Origin: Cyclobacteriaceae bacterium
Lineage (GTDB): Bacteria; Bacteroidota; Bacteroidia; Cytophagales; Cyclobacteriaceae
Assembly (NCBI GenBank): GCA_023151255.1
Contig: JAKLJG010000003.1
Coordinates: forward strand, 248,001-312,000
Reading direction: 5' to 3'
Length of the DNA: 64,000 nt
Shown: positions 28,328-36,360 of the stretch, piece by piece
How the letters are laid out: every line of letters starts with the position of its first letter
Numbering within the stretch: position 1 is the first letter of the stretch
Notes under the pieces: generated by a model
Told to the model about the DNA's origin: nothing
The model's database searches: none
The model's input: the letters and a program-made list of their open reading frames with translations, nothing else
Program-made: the position numbers and the translations under genes

Positions 28328-29053
28328 TCAACTTAATCGTTTAGCCGCCTCATCCCAATTCACAACACTCCACCAGTTGGCTATGTACTCATTGCGTTTG
28401 TTTTGATACTTCAGGTAGTAGGCATGTTCCCAAACATCCAATGCCAAAAGGGGTGTGCCTTTCAGTTCGCTAATGTCCATCAGCGGGTTGTCCTGGTTGG
28501 GTGTCGATCCAATCTTCAGTTTGCCATTATCTTGTACCAGCCATGCCCAACCGGAGCCAAACCGGCCCATGGCGGCTGCGGCAAATTGTTCCTTGAATTT
28601 TTCGAATGAACCGAAAGTTGCATTAAGTGCTTCCGCAACTTTCCCGGCAGGAGGGCCCCCGCCCCCCGGCTTCATGACTTGCCAGAAAAAATTATGGTTC
28701 CAGGCTCCGCCTCCGTTGTTACGAGCCTTCGCTGAAAGGCGCGAGGTGTTGGCAAAAAATTCAATTTCCGAAGTGTAGGCAATCCCTTCAGCCGTAATAG
28801 CGTCATTTACATTTTTCACATATGCAGCATGATGGCGACTGTAATGAATTTCCATGGTCAGGGCATCAATTGCAGGCTCCAGCGCTACATAGCCATAGGG
28901 TAAGGTAATTTGCGAGAAAGTTAATGATGGAACTGAAACAGCTTTTGCCGCAGCAGTTGTACTGCAGGCTGTTCCGGCCATTAGTGGCGGGGCTGCTGTA
29001 GCTACCAATGCGGCTTTAACAGCAGTTTCAATAAATTCTCTTCGGGTTTTCAT
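28328..29053 (-). CDS. Fe/Mn superoxide dismutase with Tat-like (possibly lipoprotein) signal
   Basis: '[30 protein letters not shown]'; '[14 protein letters not shown]', '[16 protein letters not shown]', '[19 protein letters not shown]'. Confidence 0.93.
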   Translation of the reverse strand: MKTRREFIETAVKAALVATAAPPLMAGTACSTTAAAKAVSVPSLTFSQITLPYGYVALEPAIDALTMEIHYSRHHAAYVKNVNDAITAEGIAYTSEIEFFANTSRLSAKARNNGGGAWNHNFFWQVMKPGGGGPPAGKVAEALNATFGSFEKFKEQFAAAAMGRFGSGWAWLVQDNGKLKIGSTPNQDNPLMDISELKGTPLLALDVWEHAYYLKYQNKRNEYIANWWSVVNWDEAAKRLS

Positions 29054-29139
29054 AAACAGAGTCGTTTAATCACGTGCTTTTTTCCAAAGTCAATTTACCC
29101 AAAATTCCGTAGCTTGCATATGGCCCTAATACCAACCTT

Positions 29140-30114
29140 ATGAGCGATATACTGTACGAGCAGATCCCCTCGCTGGATTTAGCTGACTTTACCGGTAGCG
29201 ACATGGTAAAAAAGAAAAAGTTTGTTGCTGATCTAGGCTCAGCCTACAACAATATTGGCTTTGTGGCCATCCGCAACCATTACCTGTCGGATGACTTATC
29301 GGAAAAACTATATGCCGTGATTAAAAAGTTTTTTGCTTTACCGGATGAGGTGAAGCAAAAGTATGAAATACGCGGCTTGGCCGGGCAGCGCGGGTATGTG
29401 GGCAAAGGTAAGGAGCATGCCAAAGGAAGAAACACCGGTGACCTGAAAGAGTTTTATCATATTGGTCAGGAGGTTGAAGATGATGACCCGATTAAGAAGG
29501 AATATCCCGCGAATGTGTGGCCCGATGAGCTACCGGAATTTAAAGAAATTGGTTTGGAAGTTTACCGTAAACTGGAAAAGACCGGAGTCTATATGCTTCG
29601 CGCTATTGCACTTTACCTGGGCCTGCCCGAAAACTATTTTGATAACAAAGTGCGCCATGGCAACAGCATTTTACGGCCTATCCATTATTTTCCTATTACC
29701 AACCCGGAAGCCGTACCAGCCGATGCAGTGCGTGCTGCCGAACATGGCGATATTAATCTGATTACGCTGCTTATGGGGGCCAGCGCAGACGGCCTAGAGG
29801 TATTGCGCAGAGATGGAAAATGGATACCCATTACAGCCTTGCCCGAGCAATTGGTGGTAAACGTTGGCGATATGCTGGAGCGGCACACCAATAAAAAGCT
29901 TAAGTCTACCATTCATCGGGTGGTTAACCCCCCACGCGATAAAATGAATACTCCCCGGTATTCCATTCCGTTTTTTATGCATCCGAGAAGTGAAATGAGT
30001 TTGGCGGCACTTCCATCGTGTGTGGATGCAGATCATCCTAAACTGTGGCCTGATATTACAGCCGGAGAATTTTTAAACGAACGCTTGGCAGAAATTGGAT
30101 TAAAGAAAAATTAG
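29140..30114 (+). CDS. Isopenicillin N synthase-like 2OG-Fe(II) oxygenase
   Basis: 'AAEHGDINLITLLMG...GLEVLRRDGKWI', 'VVNVGDMLERHTNKKLKSTIHRVVNP'. Confidence 0.92.
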   Translation: MSDILYEQIPSLDLADFTGSDMVKKKKFVADLGSAYNNIGFVAIRNHYLSDDLSEKLYAVIKKFFALPDEVKQKYEIRGLAGQRGYVGKGKEHAKGRNTGDLKEFYHIGQEVEDDDPIKKEYPANVWPDELPEFKEIGLEVYRKLEKTGVYMLRAIALYLGLPENYFDNKVRHGNSILRPIHYFPITNPEAVPADAVRAAEHGDINLITLLMGASADGLEVLRRDGKWIPITALPEQLVVNVGDMLERHTNKKLKSTIHRVVNPPRDKMNTPRYSIPFFMHPRSEMSLAALPSCVDADHPKLWPDITAGEFLNERLAEIGLKKN

Positions 30115-30133
30115 CAAGCGCCCCCGGTTTGCC

Positions 30134-31315
30134 ATGTACCAGCGTGTCCGATATTATATTTTTCTGCGCGATGTATTGTGGTTGGCATTAACAGCATTCG
30201 GAGGGCCACAGGCTCACCTGGCGCACTTCCAGCGGGTTTTAGTAAATAAGCGCAAGTACCTGAGCGAGGCTGACCTGATGGAACTTAACTCACTATGTCA
30301 AATGCTGCCCGGGCCCAGTTCTACACAAACACTTACCGCGGTTGGGTTTAAAATTGGCGGCCCCAACCTTGCGTACCTTACCTTATTGGTATGGGCATTA
30401 CCCTCGGTGCTTTTCATGGCCATTCTGGGCGTGTTGCTTTCAAATATTCAGGAAAAAAACTGGTCATTGGAGTTTACCCGCTTTATCCAGCCTATGGCAG
30501 TAGGCTTTGTAAGTTATGCAGCGTATACCATTAGTTTAAAAACGGTGCACACTAAAACCGGAATAGTTTTGATGGTAGCCGCTGCGTTGGCTTCGTATTT
30601 TATTCAAACTCCGTTTGTGTTTCCGGTTATTTTGCTGGTTGCAGGTCTGGTCACCGCACTCAAGTATAAAGAACAACCGAAGGAAGCAAAAAAGAAGTTT
30701 GAGATTCCCTGGGCAAACTTCTTTTTGTGGATAGGTGTGTTACTGGTAGCTGCCGGCCTGGGTGCAGCAACGGGCGCCCTGCCTATTCGGTTGTTCGAAA
30801 ATTTTTATCGTAATGGAAGCCTGATTTTCGGGGGAGGGCAGGTGCTGACACCGCTACTGTATACGGAGTTTGTGCAATACGCACCCAAGCAATATCTCAC
30901 TTCGCAAGAGTTTCTTTCGGGTTATGCGGTTGCGCAGTCACTGCCCGGGCCGGTGTTTTCATTCAGCGCTTTTATCGGTTCGCTTGCTATGCGCGAGTAT
31001 GGCTTTGCCGGTGAACTTGCCGGGGCCATCATGTCAGCCGCAGGCATCTTTCTGCCTGGCACTTTCCTGATATTTTTTGTAATCCGCATCTGGGACAGCC
31101 TTAAAAAATACCGCGCCATCCGGGCTTCGCTGGAAGGGATTACGGCTGCCAGTGCGGGGTTGGTTGCGGCAGCAGCCGTTATTTTATTTCAGCCTTTACA
31201 GAATACAGTGTTGAATTTCTCCGTTACTATTGGCACGTTTGGCGTGCTGGCATTTACCAAAATTCCTTCCCCTGTAATTATTCTGTTGGGGATTGCGCTG
31301 GGCCTTCTTCTATAA
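30134..31315 (+). CDS. chrA: Chromate transporter, long-chain (two-domain) ChrA family
   Basis: 'LTAFGGPQAHLAHF', 'LPGPSSTQTLTAVGFKIGG', 'GGGQVLTPLLYTEF', 'QSLPGPVFSFSAFIG'. Confidence 0.9.
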   Translation: MYQRVRYYIFLRDVLWLALTAFGGPQAHLAHFQRVLVNKRKYLSEADLMELNSLCQMLPGPSSTQTLTAVGFKIGGPNLAYLTLLVWALPSVLFMAILGVLLSNIQEKNWSLEFTRFIQPMAVGFVSYAAYTISLKTVHTKTGIVLMVAAALASYFIQTPFVFPVILLVAGLVTALKYKEQPKEAKKKFEIPWANFFLWIGVLLVAAGLGAATGALPIRLFENFYRNGSLIFGGGQVLTPLLYTEFVQYAPKQYLTSQEFLSGYAVAQSLPGPVFSFSAFIGSLAMREYGFAGELAGAIMSAAGIFLPGTFLIFFVIRIWDSLKKYRAIRASLEGITAASAGLVAAAAVILFQPLQNTVLNFSVTIGTFGVLAFTKIPSPVIILLGIALGLLL

Positions 31316-31325
31316 ACCCATAACA

Positions 31326-31356
31326 ATAAAAAAGCCCGGAAGTGAACCGGGCTTGG
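31326..31356 (-). terminator. Intrinsic terminator (T-run on minus strand)
   Basis: AAGCCCGG-N7-CCGGGCTT (31332-31354); minus strand continues TTTTTTATTG. Confidence 0.8.
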
Positions 31357-31375
31357 TATTACCTTAAAAATTCTG

Positions 31376-32053
31376 TTATCCGAGTTTAAAAATAATCGGC
31401 ACTACATAACGCTGGCGTACAGGTTTGCCGCGCTGTTTGCCGGGATTCCACGGGGGTGCGCTTTGTACAACGCGAACGGCTTCTTCATCGCAACCGGCAC
31501 CAATGCCTTTAATGGCTTTTACATCCTGGATGGAACCATCGCGGTTAATTACAAATTCTACGAAAACCTTGCCTTCAATGCCCATCCTGCGGGCCTGGGC
31601 CGGATATTTCATCTTGTCCTGCACATACTTGTAGAACGCAGCCATACCGCCCTTCGGTGTTGCTGATTCCTCCACAACCAGGAATATCTGGTCAACATCT
31701 TCTTTCTCTTCAACCACCGGAGCAATGGTAATTTCTTCAACTTTGGTATCAGTGGTTACTTCAACGTCAAATTCAACCTTGATATCTTCCTTGATTTCTT
31801 CTTCATCAGGAACCTCAATAATCACGGGTTGTTGAATCTTCGGGGGTGGTGGCGGAGGTTGCTCAGTAGGCGGTACTTCCAATATTTCCTCTACCGCGTT
31901 GGTATTCTTGCCCAGATTTTTCAGGTCGGTGTCATCGTACGACCGGAATTCGAAGGCCATCACCACGATAATCAGCGTAATAACCAACCCGATGTTAAAG
32001 AACATCCAGGATTTGTTGGTCAAATCCGCTTTTTCTGTCTTTTTAGGTTCCAT
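31376..32053 (-). CDS. TonB family energy transducer
   Basis: Single TM, 'PPTEQPPPPPPKIQQPVIIEVPDEEEI' linker, C-terminal 'YPAQARRMGIEGKVFVEFVINRDGSIQDVKAIKGIGAGCDEEAVRVV'. Confidence 0.94.
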   Translation of the reverse strand: MEPKKTEKADLTNKSWMFFNIGLVITLIIVVMAFEFRSYDDTDLKNLGKNTNAVEEILEVPPTEQPPPPPPKIQQPVIIEVPDEEEIKEDIKVEFDVEVTTDTKVEEITIAPVVEEKEDVDQIFLVVEESATPKGGMAAFYKYVQDKMKYPAQARRMGIEGKVFVEFVINRDGSIQDVKAIKGIGAGCDEEAVRVVQSAPPWNPGKQRGKPVRQRYVVPIIFKLG

Positions 32054-32122
32054 AGGCTCAGCAATTTGACAATAGAACGCCAAATATAGAAAAAGGTCAC
32101 AAACCGGGATAAGAAAAGTTGG

Positions 32123-32851
32123 CTATTTCCGGGTGCCGTAAAATACCGTCAGATAAAGGGTGGGAAAAACCGAATATTTTTTGGCTGTCGGAATAAATTC
32201 GATGGATTGGGTATAAGCATCCAGCAGAAAACCGGCTTCAAAGCCCGTAACCGAACTTTTTATGTCGCCCATTTCAAAATTCAGAGCCGCTTTCAGGTTA
32301 CCGCCAAAAATAACATCGGATTGGCCCAGCCCCTCAAATAATCGCCCGGTGCCCCAGATACGTTCAATGGGGATGCTTAAATCATATTGTTTGCGTAGAG
32401 TCAAAAAGCCATTATTGTCAACGGAATATTCTACATAATAAGGGGCAACCAAACCCAGGCTTGGGCCGGCAGCAAATACGGCTTTTATTTCTACGCCCTG
32501 CTGGGGGGCTTTTTTAAATAAGATAAAATCACGGCCATATTGAAGCCGAAAGGTATAAAGGTAGTTGCTCTTTCCAAGGATGAAGAAGTTGCCTGTAGCA
32601 TACGAATTGAATCTAAGCTCCTGCGGGTGTTTCACATTCATTATTTCCAACCCGAAGGTTTCCAGCATCCGGTCACTCAGCTTGCGGGATTTCTTAAACA
32701 TGAAGCCGCCAATGAGTCCGCCAGCGGTGTTCTTGTTAATGCCCCACACAAATTCAGACTGATACTCGTAGCTATCCTGTGTTTGGCTGTATGCTCCTGC
32801 AGCCAAGCCCAAAAACAATAAACTCAGCAATTTGGTTAGCAATTCATGCAT
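32123..32851 (-). CDS. Putative outer-membrane beta-barrel protein
   Basis: 'MHELLTKLLSLLFLGLAAGAYSQ' signal peptide; aromatic-rich beta strands. Confidence 0.65.
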   Translation of the reverse strand: MHELLTKLLSLLFLGLAAGAYSQTQDSYEYQSEFVWGINKNTAGGLIGGFMFKKSRKLSDRMLETFGLEIMNVKHPQELRFNSYATGNFFILGKSNYLYTFRLQYGRDFILFKKAPQQGVEIKAVFAAGPSLGLVAPYYVEYSVDNNGFLTLRKQYDLSIPIERIWGTGRLFEGLGQSDVIFGGNLKAALNFEMGDIKSSVTGFEAGFLLDAYTQSIEFIPTAKKYSVFPTLYLTVFYGTRK

Positions 32852-32917
32852 TGTTGGCAACTTGCGGTAAATTAGCAGGTTACAAAAGTAACGCAAAATT
32901 AACGGATAAGTTATTCC

Positions 32918-33322
32918 ATGAGTACCTTAACAAATACCTACCAGGGAGGGTTGCGCACCACGTTAACACATACCCGTTCGGGGCAGGCCTTTATTTCCGA
33001 TGCTCCTCCTGATAACATGGGCAAAGGTGAAGCCTTTAGTCCTACCGATTTGGTTTGTGCGGCCCTGAGTTCATGCATGCTTACCACCATGGGCATTGTA
33101 GCCGAACGCGACCAGATTGATATGACTGGGATGAGAACAGAGGTCGTAAAAATAATGGCTTCCAATCCGCGTAAAATTGCTGAGATACAAATAACGCTGT
33201 CACACCCGAACCTGAAAGCCACTGAAGCACAGAAGCAAAAACTAAGAAATACAGCCCTAACCTGTCCGGTGGCATTAAGCCTTCATGATTCGGTAAAGCA
33301 AACCGTGATTTTTAATTTTTAA
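32918..33322 (+). CDS. OsmC/Ohr family peroxiredoxin-like protein
   Basis: 'FSPTDLVCAALSSCMLTTMGIVAER', 'CPVALSLHDSV'. Confidence 0.9.
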   Translation: MSTLTNTYQGGLRTTLTHTRSGQAFISDAPPDNMGKGEAFSPTDLVCAALSSCMLTTMGIVAERDQIDMTGMRTEVVKIMASNPRKIAEIQITLSHPNLKATEAQKQKLRNTALTCPVALSLHDSVKQTVIFNF

Positions 33323-33650
33323 CTACCTGTTTTAGTTGTTCGTACTGAATATCGAAGTGTGAGGCGTGGTAAACCGTTTTTCCGCCTCGGATAATTAGCA
33401 CCTGAGGCGATTCATGCTGTACTTTAAACAATGCAGCAATTTCATCGGAGAGGTTGCGGTAGGTAAGTAAATCGAGAAAATAGGGTGTAACTCCCTGCAT
33501 GTCTTCTGCGTTCCAGTTCCTCTCCAGCCGATTAAGTACTGCGTTGCTGATGGAGCACCGGGTACTGTGCTTAAAAATGAGTGCTAATTCGCTGGCCTGC
33601 AGCAGGCGGATTAGCTGCGAAGGATCGGTTAAGTGACTCCAGTTCATCAT
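33312..33650 (-). CDS. ytxJ: Bacillithiol system redox-active protein YtxJ
   Basis: 'IFKHSTRCSISNAVLNRLERNW', 'DLLTYRNLSDEIAALFKVQHESPQVLIIRGGKTVYHASH'; likely starts at an internal M ('MNWSHLTD'). Confidence 0.85.
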   Translation of the reverse strand: MMNWSHLTDPSQLIRLLQASELALIFKHSTRCSISNAVLNRLERNWNAEDMQGVTPYFLDLLTYRNLSDEIAALFKVQHESPQVLIIRGGKTVYHASHFDIQYEQLKQVVKN

Positions 33651-36337
33651 CAATCGTACCACAAACCCTGCTCGCGTTTGTCAAAGCGTGGTTTCCTGAT
33701 TTTTTCTTTCAGGTTGTCGGGCTGGGTTTCGTTTTTCCGGAATAAACGCGCCCACCAGAGTTTAAAGTTCGTGAGGAAGTCTTTTTCTTCTTTAACATTA
33801 TTCTTATTGGTTTTTACAAACTGGGCATCAGGATGATAATCCTTTTTTCCAAACAGATCAAACTTCTTCATGCGTATGTTGCCCTGGTAATCGGTAGCGC
33901 GCATAAAAGCCTTGCCGGGCTCGCGTACATTTAAGGCTTCCTTGTCGCTGCTGGGGTTGTGCTTATAATCCCAGGTGAGTTTGGAAACTTTATAAAATTC
34001 ACTGGCTTTCATAGAGGTTTTGGAGGCGGCAATACCAGGAAGAGATCCTTTGGCAGCCTGCGGTTTTGTTTTGTAGTCACCTTCCTTAACACGCACCTGT
34101 AGTCCCGAAACCCGATCATTATATTCAGAAGGTTTGAGCTTGCGAAGGGCCTCTTCATCGCTGTTTTTGTTTTCAATATACCTCGATCGTTTTACCCGTA
34201 CCTGCAGGCCGTCCACCTGATATGTGGTTTTATCCGGTCTGGACTTTTTAATGGCTTCCTCTGCCTGATTAGGATTTTTCAGGTAGTTACGTTTGAAGCG
34301 TGACAGGCGCGTATAACCGGTAAATTCTTCGCCCTGGTCGCGCATGTCCGGATACAAATCAAACTGGCGGTATTTACCGGGGAAGCCGCCAACCTCTTTA
34401 CTGGGTTCCTTTTTGTCTACCTTGATGTTACCCTGATAGCGTCCGGCACGGGCCGCCCGTTCATCGGGTGTTCGTACAGCTATGGGTTGCTCATTGTTGT
34501 TCCACAAAGTACCGCTTACACTACCTCCTCCTTTTTTCGGTTTTTTGGCTTTATAAACCCCGGCAAATTCTTCACCCTGGTCGCGCATGCTTGGCTTTAA
34601 ATCGAATTGTTTGTATTTGCCGGGAAAGAATCCGAAATCTTTTTGCGGTGTTCTCACCGGAATGGGCTGTTCTCGGTTGTTCCATAGTTTGCCGCTGATG
34701 CTGCCGCCACCCTTAAGTGGTTTTTTTGCTTTGATGTATCCGCTAAAATCAGCGCCTTGTGTATCAAAGGTTTTTCTTCCTTTAATATTTCCCTGGTAGG
34801 TATCAATTCCTTTTGCCCCGATGCCGGGCGTTCTTCCCTGAACAGGTGTTTGCTGGTTGTTCCACAACTTACCGCTCACGCTGCCACCCCCTTTAAGTGG
34901 TTTTTTTGCTTTAATATATCCGGTAAAGTCACCACCCTGCGCATCAAAGGTTTTTCTTCCTTTAATATTTCCCTGGTAGGTATCAATTCCTTTTGCCCCG
35001 ATGCCGGGCGTTCTTCCCTGAACAGGAGTTTGCTGGTTGTTCCAGAGTTTGCCACTCACACTGCCCCCACCTTTCAGCGGTTTGCGTGCTTTAATAAATC
35101 CTGAGAAATCGCCACCCTGCGCATCAAAGGTTTTTCTCCCTTTAATATTTCCCTGGTAGGTATCAATTCCTTTTGCACCGATACCTGGAGCCCGGCCTTG
35201 AACCGGCACCGTGCCGGGCCGCTTTTCGCCTGAACGTGTTGCCGACTTATAGCCACCACCAGGAATTGTTCCTTTGTACGGCCTGTCGCCAAAGCGGTCT
35301 TTTCGTATGCGCAAAGGATAAACCGGTTGGCCGGCTTCAAATTTACCGCGGCTTGAGAAGTTACGCCCGCGTATTCTACGGCCGCTGATGTCACCTCTCC
35401 AGGCACGGCTTTCACGGGTAGCGGTTACATACCGTCCGCCGGCAGGGTCTTTGTACGGTCTGTCGCCAATGCGCTTGCGACCATAATAGGGTGTTGTGGT
35501 TGGTTTGATAACTTTTGGTCGGGGTGTTTCGTAGTTTTTGGTTCGAAGCCTCCGTCCTGAGATGTCGCCCGTGTACGCGCGCTCACCTTTTTGTTTCCTA
35601 TTCCAAAAACCAGCATAGGGGTTTATGCTTTTGCGGGCGATATAGGCACTTGAAGCAGATGCAGGAACGACCCTGCGGCTGCGAGGCGGTTGTTGTAAAC
35701 TGGCCGAACGCTGATTGCGAGCCACGTACCTTTTGTTTGAAACTGCCGGCTGCTCTACTTTACTCGGTTTGCGCGCGGGGTTATGAACAAACCGCCCGGA
35801 TTGCGGGTACACATTGCGTGTGCGGCCCGTGGCTGAGCGCACAGTTACGCGCGAGGAGGGAACTGCCCGCCATTTTGTTTGCGGATCTTTTGCGTTAGTG
35901 CGAACATAAGGACCGCGCTGTGGGTACACATTTCGGGTTTGGCCAGTGGCGGTTCGCACCTTAACACGGTTGCCTGCGGTATTGCCCTGCCGGGCTTTTT
36001 CTTTACCCGGTGTGCTTTTGTAGACAGGACGCAACGGTTTACCGGGTTTTCCGCTTTGTGAGGCACTTGTTGCTTTTGATTTGCCTTTGGGTGTTATGCG
36101 TTTTGCACTGGTGCTTTTGTTCCTCGCTTTTTTAGGTTTTGTTTTGAAACGTGTTTCTCGCGAAGCTTTGCCGGGTTGATCGCCTTTGGTGTTTTGTGCA
36201 AGTACCGGACTTGCCAACGCCAATACTACAATCAGAACTATTGCGTGAGGCAGGCATACCTGTCGGTGTATAATATGCTTTTTGAAGAGGCTCAAAAAAA
36301 TAGTGTTAAAGCAGGCTAAGGTACGAAAAACGCACAA
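33650..36337 (-). CDS. Large secreted basic repeat protein, function unknown
   Basis: 895 aa; signal-peptide-like segment then multiple internal repeat families (60-aa repeats QGRTPGIGAKGIDTYQGNIKGRKTFD...). Confidence 0.8.
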   Translation of the reverse strand: MCVFRTLACFNTIFLSLFKKHIIHRQVCLPHAIVLIVVLALASPVLAQNTKGDQPGKASRETRFKTKPKKARNKSTSAKRITPKGKSKATSASQSGKPGKPLRPVYKSTPGKEKARQGNTAGNRVKVRTATGQTRNVYPQRGPYVRTNAKDPQTKWRAVPSSRVTVRSATGRTRNVYPQSGRFVHNPARKPSKVEQPAVSNKRYVARNQRSASLQQPPRSRRVVPASASSAYIARKSINPYAGFWNRKQKGERAYTGDISGRRLRTKNYETPRPKVIKPTTTPYYGRKRIGDRPYKDPAGGRYVTATRESRAWRGDISGRRIRGRNFSSRGKFEAGQPVYPLRIRKDRFGDRPYKGTIPGGGYKSATRSGEKRPGTVPVQGRAPGIGAKGIDTYQGNIKGRKTFDAQGGDFSGFIKARKPLKGGGSVSGKLWNNQQTPVQGRTPGIGAKGIDTYQGNIKGRKTFDAQGGDFTGYIKAKKPLKGGGSVSGKLWNNQQTPVQGRTPGIGAKGIDTYQGNIKGRKTFDTQGADFSGYIKAKKPLKGGGSISGKLWNNREQPIPVRTPQKDFGFFPGKYKQFDLKPSMRDQGEEFAGVYKAKKPKKGGGSVSGTLWNNNEQPIAVRTPDERAARAGRYQGNIKVDKKEPSKEVGGFPGKYRQFDLYPDMRDQGEEFTGYTRLSRFKRNYLKNPNQAEEAIKKSRPDKTTYQVDGLQVRVKRSRYIENKNSDEEALRKLKPSEYNDRVSGLQVRVKEGDYKTKPQAAKGSLPGIAASKTSMKASEFYKVSKLTWDYKHNPSSDKEALNVREPGKAFMRATDYQGNIRMKKFDLFGKKDYHPDAQFVKTNKNNVKEEKDFLTNFKLWWARLFRKNETQPDNLKEKIRKPRFDKREQGLWYD
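34741..35240 (-). repeat. 180-bp in-frame tandem repeat
   Basis: Segment '(G)CATCAAAGGTTTTTCTTCCTTTAATATTTCCCTGGTAGGTATCAATTCC' recurs at 34761, 34941 and 35121, exactly 180 bp apart. Confidence 0.93.
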
Positions 36338-36360
36338 TTTGCCGGATTATAGACCCAGTG

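Noticed and set aside
28650-28680. C-rich tract in the SOD gene
   Set aside because: Encodes the [11 protein letters not shown] loop commonly seen in Fe/Mn SODs; not a repeat element.
34741-35240. Possible CRISPR-like array
   Set aside because: Repeats are 180 bp, contiguous and in frame within a coding sequence; no repeat-spacer architecture.
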